From Streptomyces spirodelae (GTDB taxonomy: Bacteria > Actinomycetota > Actinomycetes > Streptomycetales > Streptomycetaceae), in assembly GCF_017676385.1 (NCBI RefSeq), contig NZ_JAFFZN010000019.1:1-64000 (forward strand): a stretch of 64,000 nt of DNA, read 5' to 3'. The position numbers and the translations under genes were made by a program. Under the pieces are notes generated by a model that did not search any database, had not been told where the DNA came from, and saw only the letters and a program-made list of their open reading frames with translations. The number at the start of each line of letters is the position of its first letter. Position 1 is the stretch's first letter. This document shows positions 1-6,594 of this stretch, in pieces.

Positions 1-83
1 TCTCGGACGTGCCCGGTGCGCAGGCGGGGGATACTTCCCACCGGAGTCCCTACTCCTCACGGGTTCGAATCCCGTCGCCGCCG
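1..83 (+). tRNA. tRNA-like 3' part (Ser-type, cut by window edge, possibly a pseudogene)
   Basis: Positions 59-75 form a perfect T arm (acggg, loop ttcgaat, cccgt). It is followed by a 7-nt acceptor strand (76-82) and a G discriminator, with no encoded CCA. A GGAGT/ACTCC hairpin at 43-56 just before the T arm looks like the long variable arm of a class II (Ser/Leu) tRNA. The part before it does not fold as a normal anticodon arm: no 7-nt loop with a U at position 33 and a Ser or Leu anticodon could be found. The 5' half lies outside the window. It is either a decayed tRNA or a tRNA with an unusual variable region. Confidence 0.4.
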
Positions 84-106
84 TCGCCCCGTGCGACGCG
101 GCGTGG

Positions 107-136
107 CCGAGCGGCCGAAGGCAGTGGCCGGGCGTA
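107..136 (+). pseudogene. 5' fragment of a tRNA-Ser-like gene
   Basis: The stretch has the look of a Streptomyces tRNA-Ser start: an acceptor strand, TG, then the D arm GCCGAGCGGCCGAAGGC. What follows (137-155) is not a usable anticodon arm, and no T arm follows. Instead the 3' end of the adjacent accessory gene begins at 156. A truncated tRNA directly bordering a defence-like cassette suggests an old integration site. This is inferred from one border only. Confidence 0.35.
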
Positions 137-155
137 CGCCCACTCCCCAGCCGAC

Positions 156-1370
156 TCAGACCTCGGGCACGTCCGCCCCACCACCGCCGCCGTGCGCGCC
201 CGAGGGCTCAGACCCCGGCTCAAGCCCTGCCTCGGGCTCAAGCCCTGCCTCGGACTCAAGCCCCGCCCGGGGCTCAAGCCCCGGCTCCGGCTCGGGCTCC
301 CGGGGGGCAGCCGGATCGAACCGCTGCCGGATGGCCGCCGACGCCTGCTCCCGGCCGACCTGGGCGGCCCCCTCATACAGCGCCCGGGCCAGGACCCCGG
401 AGTCGGCGTGCCCGGCGGGCACGTCCATGGCGGCCAGCAGCCGCTCGAACGCGTCCACGGGAGCCGGGGCCGCTGCGCCGTTCACCGAGAAGGGCCCACT
501 CACGGAGGGCATGCCGTGGTGCCCGTTGGAGCTGGGATCTCCGTTGAGGGAGCCGTCCACCTCCGGTGCGGGCGTCCGGTACGGCACCAGTTGCGCATAG
601 CGGTCCGGGACATCCTTGTCGTTGGCGGCGGCTGAGAGCTGAGCGAGCACCCCGAGGTCGTCGACGGCCTTGTGGATCTGGTCGTCGTTCTTGGCCAGCC
701 ACCACACCACGGCGCTGCCGGTGTCCCGGAGCACGTCCTTGCCCAGGTACTCGCGCCGGTCGCGTTCGTAACGGCGTTCGTGGGACCACAGGACCTCGTC
801 CTTGCGGACCGTTGCGAGCTTGCGCAGACGTACGGCGTCGGCTTCCGCGAGGCCGAGCGTCACGTTCTCCGCCATGGCGAGCAGGCGGCCGTCGGAGTCC
901 GGCAGCATGACCGCCAGTTCGCCGACCAGCCGGTGCTGCGCCAGTGAGGCACGTTGCGGCTGCCAGGTCTCGGTCACCGCGCGCGCTCTCTCCAGCACCG
1001 CACTGACGGCCACGCCCACGGGGGAGAAGGGCAGGCTGTTCTTCGGCAGTTCCTGCGGCCACCAGCGCACGGTGGCCGAGAAGCGAAAGTCGTAGTCCTC
1101 GGCTGCCGAGGGAAGCACCACGTCGGTCACCGTGTGCTCACGGCGCTCGGGCGGATCGGTGGGCCGGTCCGGCTCTGCGGTGAACTCCGGGGAGAGGGGG
1201 TCCACAGCCGGGGTCGTCAGCCGTGGCAGCGCGAGGGCGACGGTCCCGAAGGCAACCGCGGCAACGGCCCATGCCCACACCGGCCAGCGCAGTACCAGGC
1301 CGACCAGGACCAGCACAAGGCCCAGGAGGACGGTGCAGAAGCCAGTCACCGTCTTGTGGCCAGAACTCAT
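156..1370 (-). CDS. Two-helix membrane protein of the TIR/STAND cassette
   Basis: 404 aa, family not recognised. The ATG at 1370 follows AGGAG with a 5-nt gap, which is why the longer in-frame extension upstream is rejected. Two adjacent hydrophobic helices (about residues 9-28 and 30-49) are followed by a soluble domain (about 60-260) with many charged and aromatic residues. The acidic, Pro/Glu-rich tail is built of tandem EAGLEP-type repeats and ends in a poly-Gly stretch. The gene lies 37 bp behind the STAND-like gene on the same strand, so it is probably the last gene of that operon. It could be a membrane partner or effector of the module; that role is inference from context only. Confidence 0.75.
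   Translation of the reverse strand: MSSGHKTVTGFCTVLLGLVLVLVGLVLRWPVWAWAVAAVAFGTVALALPRLTTPAVDPLSPEFTAEPDRPTDPPERREHTVTDVVLPSAAEDYDFRFSATVRWWPQELPKNSLPFSPVGVAVSAVLERARAVTETWQPQRASLAQHRLVGELAVMLPDSDGRLLAMAENVTLGLAEADAVRLRKLATVRKDEVLWSHERRYERDRREYLGKDVLRDTGSAVVWWLAKNDDQIHKAVDDLGVLAQLSAAANDKDVPDRYAQLVPYRTPAPEVDGSLNGDPSSNGHHGMPSVSGPFSVNGAAAPAPVDAFERLLAAMDVPAGHADSGVLARALYEGAAQVGREQASAAIRQRFDPAAPREPEPEPGLEPRAGLESEAGLEPEAGLEPGSEPSGAHGGGGGADVPEV
203..300. repeat. 18-bp tandem repeats coding for EAGLEP-like units
   Basis: About five imperfect 18-bp units (core ctcaagccctgcctcggg) lie in the 3' end of the membrane-protein gene. They are in phase with its codons, so copy-number change would alter the tail length by six residues without a frameshift. 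Confidence 0.8.
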
Positions 1371-1407
1371 GGAATCTCCTGACACATCACGGGATCTGCT
1401 CCGGTGG

Positions 1408-3357
1408 TCAATGGGACGCCGGGGCGGGAACGGGTCCCGGCGCCGATCGGGACGTGGCCCACAGCGCGTCCACTGTGCGGATCCGCTCGGGGTCAGCACC
1501 CGCCCAGGCGCAGGCAACGGCGTAGACGGCTCCGAAGGCCGCGCGGTGCCGTGCGCACGCTTCCGCCAGGGTGCTGAGTGCCGTCCGGCCGGTCCCGGGC
1601 CGGGCGTGGGCGCGGTCGAGCCACCTGCGCAGCGGCTCTTCCCAGTCGGTGCTCGGCACGGTGGCGAGCGCGGTCGTCCAGTGGTCGGCGAGCAGACCGC
1701 GCACGTCGCTGTCGTCCACGAGCCGCGACGGATCGGCGACCCGGAGGAAGACAGCAAGGTCGCGGCGGCCCCGCTGGTCGGCGCCCGGCCGTAGCCGGGA
1801 CAGCAGGCTGCGGTAGAGACGGTGGTCCGAGTCAGTGATGCGCGACAGGGCCTCACGCGCCGTTTCCCGTACGCCCGGCTGGTGGTGTCGGCTCAGATGA
1901 CGCAGCCGCACCATCGCCTGATCGGGGAAGCGCCGGGAGAGTACTTCCGAGCACACCCCGATCAGGACGTTGGCACGCGGCGCGGGCAGCGCCGCATCCT
2001 GCGCCCAGACGTACAGCCGGTGCCGGAAGACACTGCCGTACCGGGGGTGGCCCACCCCCTCCCCGAGAGCGCGAGCGGCCATGGACAGCTCCTCCTTCGA
2101 GGCGGACGGCCGGGTCCAGCGCTCGGCCAGGTCGGTGAGGCCCTCCGGCGGCCCGGTGCGCAGGCACTCCCGGGCGAAGCGAGTGACCAGTTCGAGCCGG
2201 TCGGACGCAGCCAGGGCGGGAAAGCCCGGTGCCTGCGAGACCCAGCGCCCGAGGGAAGCCCGAAGCTGTGGGTAGTTGTCCCAGAAGTAGGTGCGCACCC
2301 GGTCGTCGTATGCGGGGGCGTCGAACCGGACGCGGGAGGCCGCGTCAGCGGTGGCCTTGATGTCGCTGAGCCGGGCAGAGAGCGTGCGGTGCTGGAGGGG
2401 CGGTGTGTCCACTTCCGGATGCTCTGCCGTCCGCACCAACCGAATCGCTGCCTCATGGATGGTGTCGGTCCGCGCTCCGTGCAGCAGTGCCGTTGTCAGC
2501 AGCAGGGCGCGTTGCGTCCCGCTCTGCAGCGCCGCCAGGTGCTTCTCGACGTCGTCCATACCGGGCCGACGCGCTTCGAGGGCCGCGCTGAGCCGGGCTT
2601 CGAAGCCGGCCTCGCCCGTGGCGGCCTCGCCCGTGGCGGCCTGGCCCGAGGCGATTTCTTCGGCCAGCTCGGCCACCCCGGTCATGGTGGCATTCGCCAG
2701 CAGGAGTTCCAGCTCCTTCCCGGCCAGTTCCGAAGGTGAGGGACAGATACCGCGTCCCCGCAGGTGCGCTCGCAGCACATGCAGTGCGTCAGGACGCCCC
2801 AGGGACGACACAAGCCGCTGCAACAGGTGGTCGAAACCCGCTCGCCACTCCTGGGGCAGCACGACGGCGAGCCATGCGCCCCGAGCCCGCACAATCTTGA
2901 GGAGACCGGGAAGTTCGGCCATGAAGGCGGCGTAGCGCCTCTCCGGTACCTCCGACAGGTCGAGCAGAAGAGCCGCGCCCTCCTCCACCTGGCCGGCATC
3001 GACGGCTCGGCCGGCGTCCTCTTCGACGGCCTGGTCGACGAGTTCTCGGAACCGCTGTGCCCCCTGGGGGAGTTCACACAGGAGGACCTTGGCGGCCGTG
3101 ACAGCACCGTGGCCGGGGTGAGCACGCAGGAGAACGGCACGATTGTCCTCCAGTAACCGCCGGGCCAGGTCGCAGCCCGGCGGATGCACGAACCGCCGCC
3201 GCAGTGCGCGGAGTTCTTCCACGCCTGCCTGGCGGGGATTTCTGCCACTGCTGTCGTTCGCTGCCGACTCCCTGATCTCCGGGTAGAGGATGTACTGGTG
3301 GCCCGAGCCGGAGTTGACGGGACCGTGGGAGCTGTCGATAGAGGTGTCCGCCGTCAC
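1408..3357 (-). CDS. STAND-like protein with degenerate P-loop and N-terminal assembly motif
   Basis: 649 aa. Residues 10-19 (SHGPVNSGSG) repeat exactly a motif near the C-terminus of the TIR protein encoded just upstream. A vWF/NACHT-like nucleotide-binding region follows: a hydrophobic strand then AHPGHGAVT at about 79-87, where GxxGxGK(S/T) is expected, and ALLLDLS at about 129-135 as a Walker B-like strand. The invariant Lys of Walker A is missing. The C-terminal two thirds is helical and Leu/Arg/Ala-rich, like a repeat or superhelical sensor. The GTG start overlaps the TGA of the TIR gene (GTGA), which implies translational coupling. Inference: sensor or scaffold of a TIR-based conflict system, possibly ATP-independent. 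Confidence 0.75.
   Translation of the reverse strand: MTADTSIDSSHGPVNSGSGHQYILYPEIRESAANDSSGRNPRQAGVEELRALRRRFVHPPGCDLARRLLEDNRAVLLRAHPGHGAVTAAKVLLCELPQGAQRFRELVDQAVEEDAGRAVDAGQVEEGAALLLDLSEVPERRYAAFMAELPGLLKIVRARGAWLAVVLPQEWRAGFDHLLQRLVSSLGRPDALHVLRAHLRGRGICPSPSELAGKELELLLANATMTGVAELAEEIASGQAATGEAATGEAGFEARLSAALEARRPGMDDVEKHLAALQSGTQRALLLTTALLHGARTDTIHEAAIRLVRTAEHPEVDTPPLQHRTLSARLSDIKATADAASRVRFDAPAYDDRVRTYFWDNYPQLRASLGRWVSQAPGFPALAASDRLELVTRFARECLRTGPPEGLTDLAERWTRPSASKEELSMAARALGEGVGHPRYGSVFRHRLYVWAQDAALPAPRANVLIGVCSEVLSRRFPDQAMVRLRHLSRHHQPGVRETAREALSRITDSDHRLYRSLLSRLRPGADQRGRRDLAVFLRVADPSRLVDDSDVRGLLADHWTTALATVPSTDWEEPLRRWLDRAHARPGTGRTALSTLAEACARHRAAFGAVYAVACAWAGADPERIRTVDALWATSRSAPGPVPAPASH
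2610..2655. repeat. 15-bp tandem repeats in the STAND-like gene
   Basis: Three near-identical 15-bp units (ctcgcccgtggcggc type) code for an AATGE-like repeat. They lie in the linker between the nucleotide-binding-like part and the helical C-terminal part of the protein, and are in phase with the codons. Confidence 0.75.
3301..3330. repeat. 30-nt direct repeat, copy 1 (partner at 3456-3485)
   Basis: Identical to 3456-3485 except at one base (a3322 against t3477). This copy codes for the SHGPVNSGSG motif at the N-terminus of the STAND-like protein; the partner codes for the same motif in the C-terminus of the TIR protein. Flanking bases do not match. Confidence 0.9.
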
Positions 3358-4094
3358 CGTCGCCCCCCGAACCGGTGGTTGACGCCTCCCTCGTTGTCAC
3401 CACTGATGTAGGTGGATCCGTCGCCGTCGAGGTGCGGCTGGTGCACGTTCTGCGGGCCCGAGCCGGAGTTGACGGGTCCGTGGGACTCGCGGATGACGGT
3501 GGAGTTGAGGCCACCGCTGATGTCCCGGGCCTGGGTGTGGCCGTCACCGCCGCCGCTGAGCGAGTTGGTGACGGTGTCGTGCGTCGCCCCGGCGGGCTCT
3601 TCCGGTGTGCCGGAATCCTCCAGCCCGGGGACCAGCTCGCTCAGCACCTCGGCGATACGGTCGAGGTCGGTGCCGGCCTGCTGATGGTCGTAGCGCAGGG
3701 ACTGCACATACGCCAGGCGGGCGAGCGGTCGGGGCAGTGCGGCAGCGGTGAGACGTTCCGTACGGCGGCCGAGCAGTACGGGGATCACCGGAAGGCCGTT
3801 GGAGAGCGCTTCGAGGATTTCCTTCCGCACCCAGTCCTCCGGGTTGTCCAGTGCCCTGCTGTCCGGGTCGGAGACGTCGGGTGCCTCCAGCCAGTTGGGC
3901 CCGATGAGGGCCAGGAGTGCGTCACTGCGGCGCACCCCGGCCAGCAGCTCTTCCGGGTAGAGCTGTCCTGGACGGATGGATTCGCTGGCACGGAAGACCA
4001 GCCCGGGGCCGAACCGGTGCGTCAGGTCGCGTGCGACGGTGGTGGCGGCCTGCTCGCCGTCGCCGGTGCGGTAGTTCACGAAGACATGCGGCAT
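3354..4094 (-). CDS. TIR-domain protein with C-terminal motif tail
   Basis: 246 aa. Residues 1-155 are a TIR domain. It opens with HVFVNYRTGDGE (box 1) and contains the WxxxE pair W88/E92 in EDWVRKEI, where NADase TIRs place their catalytic Glu. It is therefore expected to hydrolyse or cyclise NAD+, or to act as an adaptor. Residues 170-246 are Gly/Asn/Ser-rich, with repeated short blocks (NSLSGGGDGHTQARDISGG, then SHGPVNSGSGPQ at 204-215). Such tails recur in actinobacterial signalling proteins, and amyloid-type signalling motifs are one possible reading. The ATG at 4094 follows AAGGAG with a 6-nt gap. The stop codon overlaps the next gene's GTG. Confidence 0.85.
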   Translation of the reverse strand: MPHVFVNYRTGDGEQAATTVARDLTHRFGPGLVFRASESIRPGQLYPEELLAGVRRSDALLALIGPNWLEAPDVSDPDSRALDNPEDWVRKEILEALSNGLPVIPVLLGRRTERLTAAALPRPLARLAYVQSLRYDHQQAGTDLDRIAEVLSELVPGLEDSGTPEEPAGATHDTVTNSLSGGGDGHTQARDISGGLNSTVIRESHGPVNSGSGPQNVHQPHLDGDGSTYISGDNEGGVNHRFGGRR

Positions 4095-4163
4095 GAGGGC
4101 TCCTTGTCGGGGTCCGGGTGTGCGGAGTGACGATGACGGGGCCTGGAGCGGTCGGAACGCCGG

Positions 4164-5474
4164 TCAGACGTGGGTGGCCAGCCAGGGAGAGAGGTCCCGG
4201 ACGGCCCGGGTGGGACGGCGGCGCAGCACATGGGCGAGGCGACGCAGGTCCGTCGCGATCGTCGCGGAGGCGACAGCGTCCGCAGCCCCGGTGAGGCTCT
4301 GGAGCAGCGCGCACGCGTGATCGATCTCGCCTGCTGTGGCGTGGGCGAGCGCACGCCGTATCCCGTACCGTGCCTGCGACCTGAGGGCGCCGGGGGGAAG
4401 CTTCGCCGTCTCGCGGTCGAGCACCTCGGCGGCCTCTCCCGGACGGCCCAGGTCGTGCAGACACCAGCCAGTGATCATGGAGACCGGGTCCGTGAGTGTG
4501 CTGGGACCGATGACGGGAGAGACGGGGGAGAGAGCCTGCGGGTCGCTGTTCGGAGGGCGTTCGGCGGAGACCAGCAGCTTCCTCGCGGCGGCGAGCCCGC
4601 GCATACAGGAGCGGTGGTCGCCGGCCAGGGCATGGCCCTGCGCCTCGCGCTGTGCGGCGAGGCCGCGTACCCGGTCGCTGTCGGCCAGCTGCTGGGCACG
4701 GCGGGCCAGTTCCACGGTCTGCGCCGCATCGCCTCGGTACAGGGTGATCAGCGCACGACGCACCAGCGCGTAGGCGGCCAGCCCGTGGTCAGCACCGGCC
4801 TCCGCGAGTTCGACTGCGCGGTCGGTCCACCACACCGCTCCCCGGTCGTCCCCGGTTTCCTGCACGAGCCAGCCGATGTACTCGGCGTAGCGGGAGGCCA
4901 GCGACAACAGGGCCTCCCGCGTGCCAGGTCCAGCTTGCCCGGCCAGGGTACGGAGGGTGTGCGTCTGAGCGATGAGCGGCGGCAGTACGAGCTGGGAGCC
5001 CGCGCTCTGCCCCAGGCTGCGGTAGTGGGTGAACAGCGAACGGGCCGTCCGGAGAAGCGCGGCGCTGTCCGTCTGTGGTGCAGGCCGACCCAGCGGGATG
5101 ACGGAGGCCGCGCCTGCGGCCATCACCGTTCTGCGGGGCACGGACTGGAAGGAGGCACTGCCACTCGGGTCCAGATGCATCAGCCAGGTCTCGTCTTCGT
5201 CGGTAGCGGACTCGGATGCGGGGGCCGCGGGGGATACGGGGGGTGCGGGGCGAGGAGTCGGGACCAGCGCCATCAGGGTGCCCTCAGCCCGGAGTGCGAC
5301 GTCGCACAGGCGAGCCAGCTCGGACGACGGGGCTTTGAGGCCGCGCTCGACCTTGCTCAGCTGGCTCTTGCTGTAGTGGACGGCCGCGCTCAGGTGGCCG
5401 AGGGTCAGCCCTCTGGCGAGGCGGAGTCTGCGCAGCTCGGGACCGAAGAGGGGGGCTTGCTCCTGTCGAAGCAC
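4164..5474 (-). CDS. XRE-family regulator with TPR-like C-terminal region
   Basis: 436 aa. An HTH_3 domain (about residues 11-65) contains LRLARGLTLGHLSAAVHYSKSQLS..VERG, the typical XRE recognition helix region. After a Pro-rich linker the remainder is Ala/Leu-rich helical and resembles TPR repeats (for example AYALVRRALITLYRGDAAQTVELARRA, split by linkers). The GTG at 5474 is preceded by GGAGG with a 6-nt spacer, so it is preferred over an in-frame upstream codon. The gene ends 69 bp before the TIR gene on the same strand and is likely the regulator, or first gene, of the cassette. A TPR-type sensor fused to HTH suggests control by a peptide or protein ligand (inference). Confidence 0.8.
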   Translation of the reverse strand: MLRQEQAPLFGPELRRLRLARGLTLGHLSAAVHYSKSQLSKVERGLKAPSSELARLCDVALRAEGTLMALVPTPRPAPPVSPAAPASESATDEDETWLMHLDPSGSASFQSVPRRTVMAAGAASVIPLGRPAPQTDSAALLRTARSLFTHYRSLGQSAGSQLVLPPLIAQTHTLRTLAGQAGPGTREALLSLASRYAEYIGWLVQETGDDRGAVWWTDRAVELAEAGADHGLAAYALVRRALITLYRGDAAQTVELARRAQQLADSDRVRGLAAQREAQGHALAGDHRSCMRGLAAARKLLVSAERPPNSDPQALSPVSPVIGPSTLTDPVSMITGWCLHDLGRPGEAAEVLDRETAKLPPGALRSQARYGIRRALAHATAGEIDHACALLQSLTGAADAVASATIATDLRRLAHVLRRRPTRAVRDLSPWLATHV

Positions 5475-5726
5475 TGGTGACCTCCGTGTGTCTCCTTCCG
5501 GTAAGGCGGCCCCTTGCCAGGACTTCAGCTTGGGTGCGCCCGCCCGGACCAACAAGGCGCGGGGGGCGTTTCCCGTTTCCTCTCGTTCCTCCCGGCAGCC
5601 GCCCGGCTCACGGCTTCGCCTCTTCTCCTCCCTGGTGAGCCGTTGCGGGCAACGCCCCCACGCGCAGGCAAATAGGAAGAGCCCCGCGCGTCGAGAGGGC
5701 GCAGGTGCGGAGTGAGTGCTCCCTCA
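5475..5726. other. Intergenic region between divergent XRE and TetR genes
   Basis: About 250 bp without a convincing gene. It must hold the promoter for the XRE gene on the minus strand. A partial inverted repeat (GGCTCAC near 5607 and GTGAGCC near 5635) was the only other structure noticed. A half-copy of the TetR operator (CGGAGTGAGTGCTC) lies at 5708-5721. Confidence 0.5.
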
Positions 5727-5756
5727 TTGACGGAGTGAGTGCTCACTCCGTATACT
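5727..5756 (+). promoter_or_regulatory. Sigma-70-type promoter of the TetR gene (likely leaderless)
   Basis: TTGACG at 5727-5732 and TATACT at 5751-5756 are separated by 18 bp, close to the HrdB consensus. The expected transcription start, 7 nt past the -10 box, coincides with the A of the ATG at 5763, so the mRNA should be leaderless; no ribosome binding site is present. Confidence 0.75.
5731..5750. promoter_or_regulatory. Palindromic TetR operator in the promoter spacer
   Basis: CGGAGTGAG-TG-CTCACTCCG is a 20-bp palindrome, perfect apart from the central two bases. It fills the spacer between the -35 and -10 boxes, so bound repressor would block RNA polymerase. Autoregulation is the simplest reading. 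A second, half-matching site lies at 5708-5721. Confidence 0.75.
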
Positions 5757-5762
5757 CGGGGC

Positions 5763-6404
5763 ATGGGTGAGACGACTGGCAGGCGCAGGGCGCCTGCGAT
5801 GGATCCGGATCAGCGGCGGGCGATGATCGTTTCGGCTGCGCTGCCGCTCGTGGTGGAGTACGGACCGCTGGTGACGACGGCGAAGATCGCGCGGGCCGCC
5901 GGTATCGGGGAGGGGACGATCTTCCGGGTGTTCACGGACAAGGAAGCGCTGCTCGCCGCCTGTATGGATGAGGCGCTGCGACCCGACGACACCGTGGCGC
6001 ACCTGGAGGGCATCTCGCTGGACCAGCCGCTGGGCGCGCGGCTCACCGAGGCGGCAGAGGTGTTGCGGGGCCATATGAACCGGATAGGGGACGTGGCCGG
6101 GGCCCTGGCTTCCCTCGGCAAGGCGACACGGCCGCCCGGTCCGGGGGCCAAGGACATGGAGGAGAGGCAGCGGCAGCGTGAGGCCGGGCTGGCAGCGCCG
6201 CGTGCCGCGTTGGCGGCGTTGCTGGAGCCCGACCGGGAGGTGCTGCGACTGGCGCCCGAGCGCCTCGCCGAGATCTTCCAGTTGATGCTGATGAGCGCCG
6301 GACGTTCGCCTTCGCCGGAGCCGTTGGACGATGCCGAGCTCGTCGACCTCTTTCTGCACGGGGCCCTGGCCGGGCAGTCCGCCGAACCGGGAGCCGAGGG
6401 ATGA
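5763..6404 (+). CDS. TetR-family transcriptional regulator
   Basis: 213 aa. The N-terminal TetR HTH (about residues 20-65) reads AALPLVVEYGPLVTTAKIARAAGIGEGTIFRVFTDKEALL (written as one helix set), the family signature. The C-terminal ligand domain is unassigned. The start at 5763 is chosen because the promoter points exactly to it. The nearest plus-strand neighbour is priA 190 bp downstream, and the XRE gene is divergent. The regulated target is not visible. It may regulate only itself or a gene elsewhere. Confidence 0.9.
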   Translation: MGETTGRRRAPAMDPDQRRAMIVSAALPLVVEYGPLVTTAKIARAAGIGEGTIFRVFTDKEALLAACMDEALRPDDTVAHLEGISLDQPLGARLTEAAEVLRGHMNRIGDVAGALASLGKATRPPGPGAKDMEERQRQREAGLAAPRAALAALLEPDREVLRLAPERLAEIFQLMLMSAGRSPSPEPLDDAELVDLFLHGALAGQSAEPGAEG

Positions 6405-6594
6405 ACACCCGGCCGGGCACTGTCGCCGCGCAGACGCTGCTGGTCCAGTACGGCGGGCGCGACCCGCTCAGTACGGACGGCTCGCACGGCGGCGCCATGA
6501 CGGCGGATGTCACCGCCCCGAGGGGGGAGACGGGCAGAAAGGGGACGAGCGGTGACCGGCGGCGGGTGTCGGTGGTGTTTGCGAGACTGAGGCT

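Noticed and set aside
1371-1856. In-frame extension of the membrane-protein gene upstream to 1856
   Set aside because: The extension runs antisense-free but overlaps the STAND-like gene in another frame and has no ribosome site; the AGGAG before the ATG at 1370 is convincing.
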